The notes below the pieces were generated by a model. The model worked only from the letters and a program-made list of their open reading frames with translations. It searched no databases and was not told where the DNA came from. Shown here piece by piece: positions 1-13,000 of a DNA stretch of 64,000 nt (the first letter of the stretch is position 1; every line of letters starts with the position of its first letter). Both the position numbers and the translations under genes were made by a program. The DNA is from Symsagittifera roscoffensis (Eukaryota > Xenacoelomorpha > Acoela > Convolutidae), in the NCBI RefSeq assembly GCF_963678635.1, contig NC_087069.1:37323329-37387328 (forward strand), read 5' to 3'.

Positions 1-818
1 GCCACGAATTTTTAAAAATCAAAGCTGAAACTAGACTTAAAAAAATGTAGTTTTTTATGATTATGGTCGAAAAGTTTGGTGCCAATTGCACAACAACCGT
101 GTATTCTTGTTCTATTCATGGTTTCTCACCACTAGATTTCATTGTGTAATACATAACTACCATTTTCACTCATGGTACACTGGAATTTGATAATCAATTG
201 TCTAACTTTTAACTTGATTTCAAATATTTCCTATCAAACTTTCCATCATTGTTTCATGATTTCACTCAATAAGTAGTACTCGAATACTTTTCTATCGCAC
301 TGTCACACAATTAGAACTTGCAAAAAATCTTCACTGCATGTCAAAACCAATTAATTGAACCTTCAACAAGTTTGTAGCCACTGGAATGAACAATTTCACT
401 CCGCCATTATTCCAAGAAAACTCGGGCATTGACAGTTTCAAAAAATTTCTGGTTCCAGTGATCCCAGTTCCAATTTTCAAGCAGATGATTGGAGCTGGCA
501 GCAACCAAAGTACAAAAAAAGAGGAGTCCACAAAAAATACACGATGAATCAATAAGAAGTAGCGGAAAAAAACAGGTTTTCGAAGAAAAAAAATATTTCA
601 GTGAAATGAGAAGATCAAAGGCCGTGCAGAAAATAAGTGCAGCTCTCGCCGTGCAGCTCTCGGCTACCAAACGAATCAAAGTTTAATCAATCTCATCGCC
701 CTCGGAAAACTATCGAAAACGACTTTTCAACAATATAGAATACTTAGCAGAAAAGAAAGAAGCCTTTACAGTTTTAGTTGAAAACTGAAACTTTAAGGAT
801 CAAGAGGAAGCAGAATAG
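1..818. other. flank of element 1, no gene seen
   Basis: I see no convincing gene in this AT-rich stretch. Overlapping short open frames between about 330 and 690 on both strands lack an ATG start in good context, any recognisable domain and splice-signal support. It ends with the 4-bp ATAG target duplication (815-818) of the neighbouring retrotransposon. Confidence 0.5.
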
Positions 819-1226
819 TGAGTTAGGTTTGGGAGTCTATCTCATAGAGTAATTTCGGATAGGGTACACCGTCTGCTCGTCACGCTATCTTATTTTCGGC
901 CGGATAGATTCGTGCAACTTCTTAGTCTAATACTGATCCTAATCTTGCTCTTATATCTGCTAGTCTCAGGTTGTTTAACTAGTCTCTGCTAGGCTCATTA
1001 GATCTAGAGTATACTGGTTTATGGCGGCTGCTGAAGATCTCGAGGAGAGGCAACTAATTTCTAAGTTAAATTCAAATCTCTCTGGTGCTGAAATTACAAG
1101 TAACTTCAGCACTTACAAATAAGTGGGTTGTTAGTTAGATGGATTGTGATTGGTTAAACTTAAACATTTTACAGTGGCAAAATATCTAATTTATAAATAA
1201 TAAAATGTAGTTTAGATCAGGTTCCA
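819..1226 (-). repeat. 3' LTR of element 1
   Basis: 408-bp terminal repeat. On the plus strand it begins TGAGTTAGG and ends GGTTCCA. The match at 19464-19871 differs at about 13 positions. The ATAG target duplication lies immediately outside at 815-818. A TATAAA-like stretch is present near 1192, unlike the LTRs of element 2. Confidence 0.93.
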
Positions 1227-2937
1227 CCCATCTGGGGTTTACATAGTTTTTGAGTTTTATCTCTTTTATTCTGCAATTGAAGGATGGATGATGAACGTTG
1301 GTATTTGGCGAACATCATTTTCTTATTCTTGTTCCTTGGAGAAGAGAGGTCCAGGAATTAGAACCGTCGACATAATTTCTCTTCAAGAGAAACGTTCGAG
1401 ACAACTGGATTGATGGAGAGGAAGTTATCTTCTTGTCGTTCGACAACGAATGCGATCCCCAATGAAATCGTTTAGATTCCAAAATCCAAAATGCTTTGCT
1501 ATGTCAGTTTTGTTTGTATTTGTGGAGAACTTGTTTTGTGTTCAGCCTCGTTTGGGAATGGCGTGAAGTCCGTGTTTGGAAGGGATGCCTTGTAACTCGG
1601 ATCTGTACGTATACTTGAGCATTGAGGTGGTCATTGGTCAGGTTCAATGAAGTCCTTTTCTGCGAAGTCAAGTCGTACTTCAAATCCTTTGAGTCGTGAT
1701 TATGGGCGGCATGTCGGTTGTGTTTTAGCCATTCTTTCGTTCAAATTGTGATGGGATTGTCTAGTATTTGGATGTTCGTCTTGGTTGTTGTGGATGATAT
1801 ATGTACTGCATATTATGATTTACATTTTATAATTTTTTGTTAATTTGGTTTTTAGTTATGATCTTAGTTAGTTGTTTTCACAAAAGCTTTTTAATTTAGT
1901 TCAGTTATTTTGAAGAGTTACTCACCCTTGAGTACCTCTTATTAAAAATAGGAGTGTGGTCACAAAGCGTGGGTGTAGCGCGGTGGGTTAGGCCGGCTAT
2001 AAGCATGCTTCTAGAACGTCCTCTCTGGTGGGTTAGGCCAGGAGTGGGAGTATGATTTCGTGCTGTTTCTTTGAGGGGTCCTGTTTTATGATAACCTTTT
2101 ATGTTGGTTTTTTCTGGTCTTTCTTATGTTACTTCTGGTTGTGTTTTTTTTTCAAAAATGAAGTTGTTTTTGGTTTGGGTTTGTCTTTCGACCTTTTTGT
2201 GGTTTATTATTTCTTTCTTAGACTTTGTAATAGTCTTCAAAAGAATAAATTATCCAGTTTTAAACTGAGTTAATCCGGTTTGGGTACTGTTGGTTTTCTT
2301 TTTCTTAGTCATGCTGTTATTTTATGATTTGTGGTGTTTAGTAAAGCTGCGTTAGTTAGTTTGATTTAGTGTATAACTCCATTCCAATCGGGTTAAAGGA
2401 AAGTTGGAAACTTGTTATCGTTAGCTGGAGTTGTTTTTATTGAAAACTCGAAACATAAAATCATTGTTTTAAACAATTCTTCGCGGGCGAGCTGTGCGAG
2501 TGTGGATAGAATTCTTGTGCGAATGAGTTGAAACATAGAAAAGGTTAGTACTGTTTTCTCATTTTATTGAATTTATTGCTTGAGAATTTGAATTGTACTG
2601 CATTTGGGGAAACTTTAAGTTATAAATTTTCATCCTATTTAATTTTACTGCTTCTTGGGGAAATAATTTATAGATTAATTTACTACATTGGCTATTAATT
2701 TTACTACATTTTTCATTGCGAAAAGTTTAGTAAGGTAAAATAGTTTTAGTAAATAAGTTTTAGCAAAAGAGATTAATAGTTTTTTATTATACATCAACAA
2801 ATTTGTATTTTTATTTTTCTTTTCTGTGTTTTGTAGATGATGATGGTGAGAAGACTAAAAGAAAAGTTTAAATGTTTATAAAAAATGGTTAGTACAATTT
2901 GAATTTTTTAATTGAATATATTGTAATTATACTTTCC
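1227..2937. other. 3' non-coding region of element 1
   Basis: About 1.7 kb between ORF3 and the 3' LTR, similar over most of its length to 35489-37103 in element 2. No long minus-strand frame exists. A plus-strand hydrophobic frame at 2052-2273 matches one at 36257-36514, but the reading frame slips by one base while nucleotide similarity continues, so I do not call it a gene. The segment just inside the LTR is only weakly purine-rich on the sense strand, so the polypurine tract is not clear. Confidence 0.6.
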
Positions 2938-4737
2938 TTAGTCGTCGGCGAAAAATCCATGGGGTAAGATTTCTTGAATTAATTCGGATGTTGTTAATAA
3001 TTTAGTTAGTATGCGAATGACATTTTTTGTTTGTAACAGTGGCTAAAGCAATGGAAGTGCGTTGATGGTGTTTAGTTCTTTGGTGCGTACTGCGAACTCA
3101 TGTGGTGTGTTTTGGATTAGGTTGTAAAGTTTGTGATTATATTTAGTATTGTGAATAAACTCTAATATGGGTATTTCAATAGGTTGGATGAATTCATGCG
3201 GGATGATGAAGGGTCTTGATTCTTCGGCTTGGAAGGTCTTTGTGATGGGACGGAATATATACATTTGGGTAATGGGATCGTAGTTACGGAGAATGCCGTG
3301 GAGGTTAGTATTTTTTATGCAATATGTGAAATTGAGAACAAATGGTGATGTGTATTTTGAGTTGATAAACTGATAAAGATGATGGGGTTGTCGTGATGGT
3401 GTGTGTAAATAAAATGTTTATGTATAAAACGATAATAAGTGTATGTATGGGTTTGTTTAGTACGTAACATGATGTCAGGTGAACAGTGCAAAACTCGTTC
3501 CTGTGGTGAAAGAAAGTGAAAGGTTAGTGAAAATAATTGAAATTTATCATAGAAACTTTTGTATGCTTGGGTGTCAATGAGTGCTTCAGAAATTATATGA
3601 TCATGCTTTTTATCAATTATATTAAGTGTGAAAAGGTATGGTGTTAGGAAAAAAAAATTTCTGTTAGTTGCGGGTTTGCAAAGCGGTCGTCATCTAAAAA
3701 TTGATCTTTGTTAGGGCGTATGATGTTGTGATTGTAATATTCGATTGTGAAATCATTAGCTCGGGGTGCAGTGAATGTTTTTAGTAACTTTTTAAATCCT
3801 ACATACGTAAATTGTCGAGTTGTTAGTGGTGTTGTGAGTTTGTACAGTAGATTTTTGCTTTTTTCATTATCTTCATGTGTATTCTTAAGTGGTATAGAAA
3901 GAGGGTTAGTATAGCGATAATAGGCGGTCCAAGGGAGTGTTGGCATTAAAACGTGCTCATTAACAAAATTTCTTGTGTCATTAGTAGTGATGGTAGATGT
4001 ATTTAAGGTGTATTGTGGAAATGAGGGTAAGTCGATATTAAGGTAGTTCCTTGTATTTGTGTGATCTGGGTGATTTATATACTCTTTAGCTGTTCCGGGC
4101 TTAACTGTGAAGGGGTGATTTGGGAATTTTCGTTTGAAAGTGCGGTAAGCTCGGTTAGTACTAGTGGATGTTTCAGTTGATGTGGATGATTGGGCTAATG
4201 ATGGGGTATAACCTGATAGCGGTGTAGGCGTTGGCGGACTTGATGATGTTGCTGTGGATGACAAGTGGTGAATGGTAAGAGTGTGTGGGTATGTTAATTG
4301 TTGTTGTAGTCTGATAATATTATCTAGCTCTTCGGAGATTTGGACAGTATCTGGGGAGTTATTATTGGATCTTTCAGAAGTGAATGGGGAATAGGTTGGG
4401 GTTTCTTTGGAAGCATAAGAGGGATTTGAAAGGGATGGTTGTGGTTGACTGGTTTTGATAGGTTGAAAGAGGGGTTGTAAAACAACTGAGGGGTTGGTCT
4501 GGGTATGGGTAGAGGGAGATGGTTCGGAGTTGGCAAATTCGTCGGGAGTTTCGATGTCGGAGTTGTTAAATTGTGAGTTAGTATGAAAAACTGAAATATC
4601 TGAATTAGTGTCTGAATTTGTGCTTGGTGGTATATTAATGACTGGGAAATCGGGTGGCGGGAAAGCGAAAAGTGGAATAACTGGGATGGTGTTTTGGAGG
4701 TTGACTGGGTGGGAATTTGAGCGATGAAGGGCTCCAA
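2938..4737 (-). pseudogene. ORF3 of element 1, broken
   Basis: Remnant of the large third ORF, best read from 38910-37104 in element 2. The piece at 3644-4264 keeps the conserved C-terminal domain start (TNRAYRTFKRKFPNHPF) and runs into a frameshift in a T run at about 3650. The downstream part continues in other frames and keeps the terminal residues F-F-x-D-D before the stop at 2938-2940. The expected ATG is mutated (AGG where element 2 has ATG), although the T-rich AG splice-acceptor-like motif just upstream (AG at 4757-4758) is preserved. Function is unknown to me. Similarity between the copies at protein level shows the frame was real. Confidence 0.75.
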
Positions 4738-7700
4738 TTAGTCGGCTCCTCGTGGGCTAAAAAAATGATTATGTTGAGACTGAAAAGTGGTTGTATGGGG
4801 CTGTTAAATAATTTGTTTTTGTTCATATGTATTATCATTTTGTGAATGATTTGTCGTTATGTGTTGAATGGGGCTTTGTGTTGTATTTTGTCTGAAATTC
4901 GGGTTATTTGTGATTGCTAAGTTTTTTTAAAATTTCGGGGAACTAATGATAGTGGGTGATTTTGTGGTAGGGTTGGTATTTGTGGTGCCGTAGGTGCTGT
5001 GTCTACATTATTATGTTCTTCGTCTTATGTATTTGGTGATGGGGCTAATTTTGTGTTATAATCTTTGATTTGTGCGTCTAAAAGTATTTTATTTATTGAT
5101 GATGAAAATATTCCAAAAAATCCTGCAAATAATATGCGTTCTATGCTTGCTTGGCGGTTTACTTGAGTGTGTATAGCACATGTATTATAGATTCTTTTTA
5201 CAGTGCTGATTTAAATTATCCGGACAAAGCGAACAAAACTTGACTTTTCAAACGCGTTTTTCTCAAATTGGGTTAAAATTAGACAAAAAGTGAAGAGAAC
5301 AAAAGTTGCTTAGAATTTCACCAGAATTAATATGGTGCTATTTTTTCTCCGAAATTCTCAACAAAAATTTTACCCCAAAAATGGGTTATTTTGGCATTTT
5401 TCAATTAATCAAGAATTACGCTGAAACTACTTTGTTAATTGATAAAAAAAACTATATCACAGGAAGCCTCTTACGCAGTTCAACAAAGTCTAAGAAGGGT
5501 TAAATCTCCAAAAACCAGTATAAGAGAAAAAGTTTTCACTTGATAGTCAATAAATGTGATTTTTAATATATAAAACCCAGAATTTTTGTTTAAAAATAAA
5601 TTTTAAACAACTTGCGCAAATTTTTGAAGATTTAACTCTTCTTAGACTTTGTTGAGCTGCGTAAGAGGCTTCCTGTGATATAGTTTTCTCATCAATTAAC
5701 AAAGTAGTTTCAGCGTAATTCTTGATTTATTGAAAAAAGCCAAATTGACCCATTTTTGGAGTAAAATTTTTGTTGAGAATTTCGGAGAAAAAACAGCACC
5801 ATATTAATTCTGGTGAAATTCTAAGCAACTTTTGTATCTTCACTTTTTGTCTAATTTTAACCTAATTTGAGAAAAACGCGTTTGAAAATTCAAATTTTGT
5901 TCGTTTTGTCCGGATAATTTATATCAGCACTGTAGTAGTGAGAAAAGAAATCCAATAAATTTAAATATAGCCTATAAAATTCTCAATTTTTCTAAGATTT
6001 AGTATGGCCATCCTAGAAAGGCGAGAATTTTGTTTTTCAGTGGTACAAAACTAAAAATATTTATTGGTGAAATATCTTGGGGTCTGTATTTTTCGCCGTT
6101 TAGGTATATGTAATCTTTAATATCCTTAAAATATCCACTGTAATCTTGTGTGTAGATGTCTGCAAATCCTGCGGTTTCGGCAAGTTTTCTTAAATTTTGG
6201 TCTATTGATTGTCGTTGTATTGTGTCCATTTGTGTTAATAGTTCTTGAAATTGTTGTGTTCTAATGTGATGTTTTATATCAGAATTGGAGTACATTCCAA
6301 TTGATTGTAAATCAATGTTTGGGTTACGAGAGATAGCTCGAATACTTTCTGGTGAAAATTTTTTCAGTGGTTGCATTAGTGTAGGATATGGTGTGAGTAG
6401 ATAGTATTTATCTTCGTCAGGGTTTAATTGTACGACATTGTGGCTATTTTCTGATCCACATTGGACTGCGGTATCCCAAAAATATGTATATCTTGAAAGT
6501 GTATCGACAAAATGTACTTTATTTTTGTAGAATATGGGGATTCTTTTATAACAACGTTTATCTTCAAAAACATATATAGGTGATACTTTTTTAGTGCAAG
6601 TATAAAACAATATTATGTTTCCTTTGTAATCAAGAAAGTTTGATCTTTTTCCTGATAATAAATATCCTGCTTAGGGTATTTTTAAAACTGCTAGTGCTAG
6701 TGATTGTAAAATTTGGGTTCTTTCTAATTCGCATAATTGATGAAGTGTTTCTAATTCGGATAGTGACATTTCTTGAAAAATTCTACTAATTTTGTAGTCT
6801 AATTTCATGTCTAAGTGAATATCGTAATGTATGTTTCCAAAGTAGGTGTTATTCATAAGTGATAATTCTTGTAAAGGTGTACTTTTACTATCGAGTGGTG
6901 TTTGTTTTCCACCAGGTTGACCATTACTTTTATAAAAGTTCACTGGGACGTAGGATGTGCCTTCGTTTTTATAGTGACCGGTTGCATATGGGTCAAATTT
7001 AACTTTTCCAGTGGTCATGTCGAAACCTTGGTCGTATTCGACAAGTATTTCTGAGTATTGCGTTTTGTGGAGTGGGTTTGCATATTTACAAGCGAATTCT
7101 GTTTCTTGATATATTTGAAAACGTGTTAATTTATTTTCTATATCGTGTGAGTTTTTGAAATTATAGCTTCGTTTGTGAGATGGGTTGACTTGATCGTATG
7201 GGATTGATTCGATGGAATATTTTTCATGAAATTTTTTCATTCGAGCGTGTATTTTTGCTACTTGAAATGTTGTGCATGTATCTTCGGGAAACCAAACAAT
7301 TACTGCTTGGGTCCTAGTTGTGGGGTCACAAAAACCTTGATCGTTTTTACAAGGTAATCTAAATCCTTGATAAATCATTGTGTTATCTCATAAATCTCGT
7401 AAAAGTTGTACTTTTTCTAATTGTAATTTCCAATCAAAAAACATTATTTCTTGATATCCTTTATTTTTTGTGTCTGCTTTGCAGTTTGAAAGATTATTTA
7501 TGCCAATGTGTGGTATCCAATGTTTATCATGTATGTCATAAGTTAATCGTCCGTGTGCGCCATTACATGGGTATTTTTCGTCTAATTGAATATGTCCTTG
7601 ATATCTTTCAGTTTCTGCCTGGTGTACAGAATGGGCAAAGACTTGAAAGTTTACTTTTTTTCTGTCTGAGTGTTTGTTTCTTGTTATGTTTAATCTGCGT

Positions 7701-8106
7701 AATTTGTTTTTACAATCGTCAGGGCTGAGATGTAAAAGTCTTTCTATATTGCTTTGATAAAATGATTCGTGATCTAATCTGTTTTTATTTCCGTTAGAAA
7801 CTTGTGAACAATGTACTTTCTTTTCGGAAAGTGTTGCTGTAAATTTATATCCTGTAATTGTCGTTGCTCGGGCTTTTGAGTACAATGTTGCCATTACATT
7901 TGTAGTTTCTATAGCTTGTGGTTCTGTTTCGCATTGTGTTACTTGATTTATTGCGTACTTGTGTAGTGTTTTTTGTTCATTTTCTTCACAGTTAATCTGT
8001 TACTAATAAATCCTGGGGTCCTGTGCGAGGAGATGGATTTGGATTTTGTTCGGAAAAAAATTAGAAAAAAGATGTGTTGAAATGTTAATATCTTTAAAAT
8101 ATACAT
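4738..8106 (-). pseudogene. Envelope glycoprotein of element 1, broken
   Basis: Remnant of the glycoprotein gene described at 38907-41526. Recognisable pieces lie at 7388-8106 (signal region and N-terminal cysteine-containing part), 6671-7378 (central part), 5999-6610 (C-terminal ectodomain) and 4738-5195 (membrane and tail region). The last two are separated by the 732-bp inverted-repeat element. There is a frameshift in the signal-peptide region near 8000 and several later stops. In the middle (about 6690-6790) it is in the uninterrupted frame where element 2 has an extra A, which identifies the element 2 break as a single-base insertion. Confidence 0.8.
5201..5932. mobile_element. Foldback MITE, Tc1/mariner-like ends, inside element 1 envelope
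   Basis: A 732-bp near-palindrome. Arms of about 300 bp (5201-5505 and 5630-5932) are reverse complements with few mismatches, around a spacer of about 120 bp. The ends read CAGTGCTGAT and ATCAGCACTG and are flanked by TA on both sides (5199-5200, 5933-5934), the target preference of Tc1/mariner transposases. The equivalent site in element 2 (about 39348-39355) is empty, so this is a later insertion into the envelope frame. No transposase is encoded, so it would need one supplied in trans. Confidence 0.85.
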
Positions 8107-9240
8107 GTGTACGATAATCCGGAATACCGTACATGTATCCAATGTTACGAAATGTTATGTATCCAATTGTATTTTTTGTATATCTGTCGTATTTATAAAT
8201 GACTTCAGTCGTTAAAAATAGTGGCGGTAGTGATTGAGCTGTTATATTAGGTGGACTTAACGGGTAGGGGTGTTGTGCAATATTATTAAGTTTGACTGTG
8301 ATTTCAAACTTTAATTGAAGACTGTTTTGATGTAATATTTGAACGTTATGTTCTCGGATATCTTCGTGGATATCTTGTCTATATTGTAATCTATCAAGTA
8401 CCCAACTGTATATTCGGTGGCTTTCGTTATGTTGTCTGAATAGTGGCGGAGGTGCTACGAAAGTATTCTAATCTAATCGTAGGGGTATACTTGTTGATTG
8501 TTCTCTATATCGAGCGTCAAGATTATATGGAGAATTTAAAGGGAAAAATGATGGCAATATTTGACTTATTGATGGTGTTGAGGGGAGTGATAATGTATCT
8601 GGTAAGGATGATAGTGTTGTATCTAATGAAGTATCTATTGGGTCGTTACTAAATTTGGTTCTCCTTGCGGATAAAGTTGTGTTGCCCAATAAGGTAGTCG
8701 TTCGGTGGTGTAATGGGGGGTTAAAAGGATATTCACGTAATTGTGTGGATGTTGGTATTGATCCTAGATAATCTGAGGGAATATTAGGTGTAGTTTGCTG
8801 TGATGTAAGTGTAGGGGTGTCTGGTATTGTTATACTAGAGGTTTCTGAACTTGTTGGTGTTGGTGATTGAGGAATGCTAAAAGTAACTCTGGGGGTTTGA
8901 AAATTTCTATTTCGTCTTGGGTGTATAATTTTTCTGTTGAATTCAACTGTATTTTGGTTTTGACTAATGTGTCTGATTCGGTTTAAATCTTGTTGTAATG
9001 TAGGGTACAAGTTATATGTTGGTTCACTTAGTGATGCTTGTCGTTGAACTGGTTCTAGTGGTTCAGATAAGCGGGCGTGTCGTTCAAAGGTATATGGATT
9101 GTCTTGAAATGAAATACGTGTGGATGTTTGAGGGTTTTGGGTAGTTGTAGGTGTTGTTGGGTTTTCTTGGGGAGGTGTCGGTGAAGACTGTGTTGGTGAT
9201 GGTTGGTTAGCAATTTTGGAAAGAGTTTGATGTATAGAAT
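8094..9240 (-). pseudogene. Pro/Ser/Thr-rich frame of element 1 (no ATG)
   Basis: Counterpart of the frame at 41514-42650 in element 2. The longest surviving piece is 8468-9010, interrupted by a TAG at 8468. It shares runs with element 2 such as IIHPRRNRNFQTPRV and LPSTPSISQI. As in element 2 there is no ATG in the frame (a TTG occurs at 9008-9010). Here the frame continues upstream into the stop codon of the small membrane ORF, whereas in element 2 it is offset by one. Function is unknown. Confidence 0.6.
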
Positions 9241-9245
9241 ATTTT

Positions 9246-9480
9246 TAGTGGGAAGATTTATGTTTATTGTAATATTCTTCGATGAAAAGGATTAAAAGGA
9301 TTGTTGCTAGGGCAAATGTGACAATTGCCTTCTTTATACATTTGCATATTGTCATAATTAGGGATATTAAAAATGTGGTGAAAATTTTGAATAGTAAAAA
9401 AATATCTGTTCTAGAAAAAGATTTATGAAGAAGTTTAAGATTAAGTTTTTAAGAGTGGCAACTGTTGAGGAGAAAAGCAT
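9246..9480 (-). pseudogene. Small membrane ORFs of element 1, partly deleted
   Basis: The second membrane ORF survives over about 9246-9420 with strong protein similarity to 42656-42844: shared SRTDIFLLF, TICKCIKKAI and FALATI, ending EEYYNKHK-x-S-H before TAA. The first membrane ORF keeps only its start (ATG-Leu-Phe-Ser), and the junction that carries the start of the second ORF is deleted. The preserved hydrophobic pattern despite nucleotide change argues that the second ORF was under selection. Confidence 0.55.
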
Positions 9481-10059
9481 TTAAGAAATGATTCGTTCGT
9501 CGACAATTTTTTGATTTTCTGGGGCGAAATTCAAGTGTGGTTGGATTATTTATTGATTTTTTGACAAGTGGGTTGAGCTACTTGAAAAATTGTTGGGGCT
9601 TATTTTATGGTGCTCGGGAGGTCTTCTTTACTTTATTTTTATTTTGTGGGTATTCTGGGATAATTTTGAAATATTTGTACTTTAGGCTAAATGATCATGG
9701 TCTTTTTCTTCTTTGGGCTAATTTGCCATTTTTGGTTGGAGGGTTTTTGAGGTCTAAGTTGGGAAAATATTGTTGATCTTTACATAATTAGATAGGGAAG
9801 GGTTGTAATATTATCGTGATATTTATTTTAGTAATATTATCGTGATATTTATTTTAGTTATAGATATGCCTGGAGATTAATATCGGTCGGCTAGTAGGTT
9901 GGTGTTAGAGATACTAAAGGTGACTGCTTTAAGCGAATTCTATGGGCTGAATTTGAACTAGATTTGTTGCGTATGTTTCAGCATGTTATTTTGAAAATAT
10001 GAAAGCTTAAAATGATTGAGAAGTTTAATGATTAATGGATTTTTGAAAAAGTTTTAAGT
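9481..10059. other. Spacer between pol and membrane ORFs in element 1
   Basis: Non-coding spacer similar to 43072-43669 of element 2. It includes a perfect 26-bp tandem duplication (9805-9830 and 9831-9856) that is single-copy in element 2. A plus-strand frame at 9537-9776 is not kept open in element 2. Confidence 0.5.
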
Positions 10060-13000
10060 TTATTTTTGAAATTCTGTTTTGAAATTAATTTTTGTTTATA
10101 ATTTTTTCGTGGTTGATTTCTAAGTCGTGATGATTCTCTATGTTCGGATTTTTCTTTTTGTTCTTGTGGCAAGATTTTTTCTATTAATTTCCTATTTTTT
10201 CTTTCTTTTTCAGATTTAATTTGATTTCGTGTGTTTATGCTTTTATGAATTGTGTTTTCTTTTTGACTTTGTCTATCAAGATTGTCATTATTTTCATTTG
10301 TTTCTTGTTCTATTTGTGTATTATTTTCAACAACTTTTAAACCGGTGAAAGAATATAACTGGGTTAATTCGCGTAAAGCGTCTTCTTTCGGGTAGTAGGG
10401 TAAAAAATTGTTACGATGTTGAACAATTTCTTTTTAGTTGAATCTGTGAGTTTATATGTGACTTCAGTGGGTTTAGAAATTATTTGGTATGGCCCTTTTC
10501 GAAGTGGTTGTAATTTTTTAGGAATTCTTTTTTGGGTTTGAAAATTTGGTATTAAAACAAATATTCCGATTTTTAAGTCTGTGGCTGGCATAAAACGTGA
10601 ATTAATTTGAATGTTAATGTTTTGCCTTTGTAACAATTTCTTTGTTACTTTTTGGTAGATTTCGTTGTGTTTTTTTATCTCTATTCAAAATCCATTCGGT
10701 ATGTGTACCAGAGGCTAATTTGAGAATTTGAGGGTGATGAAAGTGATCTTCATCGTGTGTATGTAATGGCAGATTATAGCATATTGATTCTTTGTTTGGT
10801 TTGCAATAAACTTGTGCGTTTTTGTGGGCATTTGCTGTGAACATAATTGGTTTTCTTGGTTTTTGGTTAAAAACCATTTCATATGGTGACATTCCTAAGG
10901 TTGTCGTTATTTGCGAATTATATGATTAGGGAAATAATTTTACATCTGCTGACCATTCTGTGTATCGTGTATCATTTCCATTAATGATACATCTAAGGTA
11001 TTCTTGTAATGAACGGTTCATACCTTCGACTAATCCTTTTGTCCAAGGTGCATGAGATGTACGTGGTTTGTGCTTTATGTTGTATAAATGACATAGTGTG
11101 ATGATTTCGTTATTAATAAATTCTGTACCATTGTCTGTTACTAAAATTTCGTGTAGTCCAAATTTAGCTATCCAGTTTTCGTAAAGTGTTGTGTAAGTGT
11201 AATAAGCATTACAGTGTGGTACTGGGTTGAGTGCTACATAGTGCATGAATGCATCAACAATAACCATAATGATATTATTTAATCATTGCATAATACTTTT
11301 ATCCAAATTGGGGCGTTTAGAAAGTAAAAATTTTGTGTGAAATTTGAGTATGTTTTTTCTGATTCGGAGTGTCCTTTTGTATTTTGTGTATGAAAAATGT
11401 TGAATGCTATTAATATCATACTTAAGGGGAGACAGGGGACTCTAGAATCATCGAATTGATATTCTAAAAGTTCTGTATTTTCATTTAATGATGTATTATT
11501 AAATTTGCGAAAATATCTGAGGAGTGTTTTGTTTCCTAAAATTGTTGTATCGGCTTTTACTGGTTTTGTTTTGTAATTGTGCCATGATTTTAGTTGTCTA
11601 ATTACTGGGTCAAGATTTTGATATCATTTTAATAGTTCAAGTGTAATTTTTTCTGTTGGTGGGAGAAAAATATTGTTAATTTCTAGTTTTGATAGTGGGA
11701 TTGTGTCAAGAGGGTCATGGAGATTAAATACTTGATTTATCGTGTATTTTAAATTATTTGTTTGTGGTCCTGATAAATTTATTTTATCGGTTAAGTTTTC
11801 TTTTTCAAATAATGGGAAAAGGTCTTTTTTATGTGGTTGTTGTTTTACTTTCTTTTGTTGAGTGTTATTTTTGATCCAATGTGAGTATGGAATTGGTTTA
11901 AACGTAGATGTATCTAATAGATCTACTTCATAGTGATTATTTTGGCAATCTAGATAGAGTGGGAAATGTTGTGAGTTACTTATTTGTGATTGATCAATGT
12001 CGGTTTTTACTGCATATTTGCATTCTAATCTGGGTGATATTTCGTCTTTTGCGAGATAGAATTTGATATTTTTTGGTATTTCAACTGTAGTTTTTCGGGT
12101 GGTGTATTTCTACTTAATGTATCTGGTAATGCAAAGTTTTTCCTGCTGTCCAAACTATATGTAAGTTTGGGAATTTCATTAAAATTAGTTGAAATCTATA
12201 AACTCTATGATTTGGATTTGATTTTTGGGTCAAAAGAAAGATAATTGGTTTATCATCTGTAAATAAAAGTGTTGGGTGTTTTGATCCAAGTATCAGAAAT
12301 TCATATTCTGTAAGAGAGTATGTTATAGCGGTACATTCTCTCATTAGGGTGGAGAGTCTTAACTCAGCATGTGTAAATAATCGTGAATTTGCTGATATGA
12401 GATTCATTTTGTTTGTTCCACTATGTGATTGTAATAGTGCTGCGCCGATGCCAAAATTTGAAGCATCGCACATTGCATAAAATGGTTGATTTGGATCTGG
12501 AATGGTGTTTGAAATTTGTTCTGTTAAACAAATTTTTAATTTCGTCAAATCGTGTTTGGTGTTCAGTGGTCCATTCAAAATTATTTTGTTGTCTAAGGAT
12601 GTTATAGAAAGGTCTTAAGTATAGTTGCATTTTGTAAACATATTTACTTAAGAAATTCAACATTCCAAGGAATTCTTGGATTTTCTTTTTTTTCGTTGGT
12701 GGTTGGAGTTTTTGAATTGCATCGATGCGTGATTTTAATGGAGTGATAGTATTTCGATAGAGTTCAATATTATGTCTTAAGAATTTTACGCGTGTTAAGA
12801 AAAAATGTGATTTATCTGGGGCTGCTTTCAGATTTTCGTTGTGGAGTATTTTGTGGTATTGTTCTAAAACTGTAAACATTTCGTCTTTAGTTTGTGATTG
12901 CATAAAAACATCGTCTAAATAGGAAATTAAATTTTTCTTGAGTATTAGTGGTCTAAAATATTTACTCATAAAAGCTGAAAAAGCTGCTGGTCCTATGGAA

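Noticed and set aside
2052-2273. Plus-strand hydrophobic frame shared with 36257-36514
   Set aside because: Similarity at nucleotide level continues through a one-base shift that changes the reading frame, so the conservation does not follow the protein.
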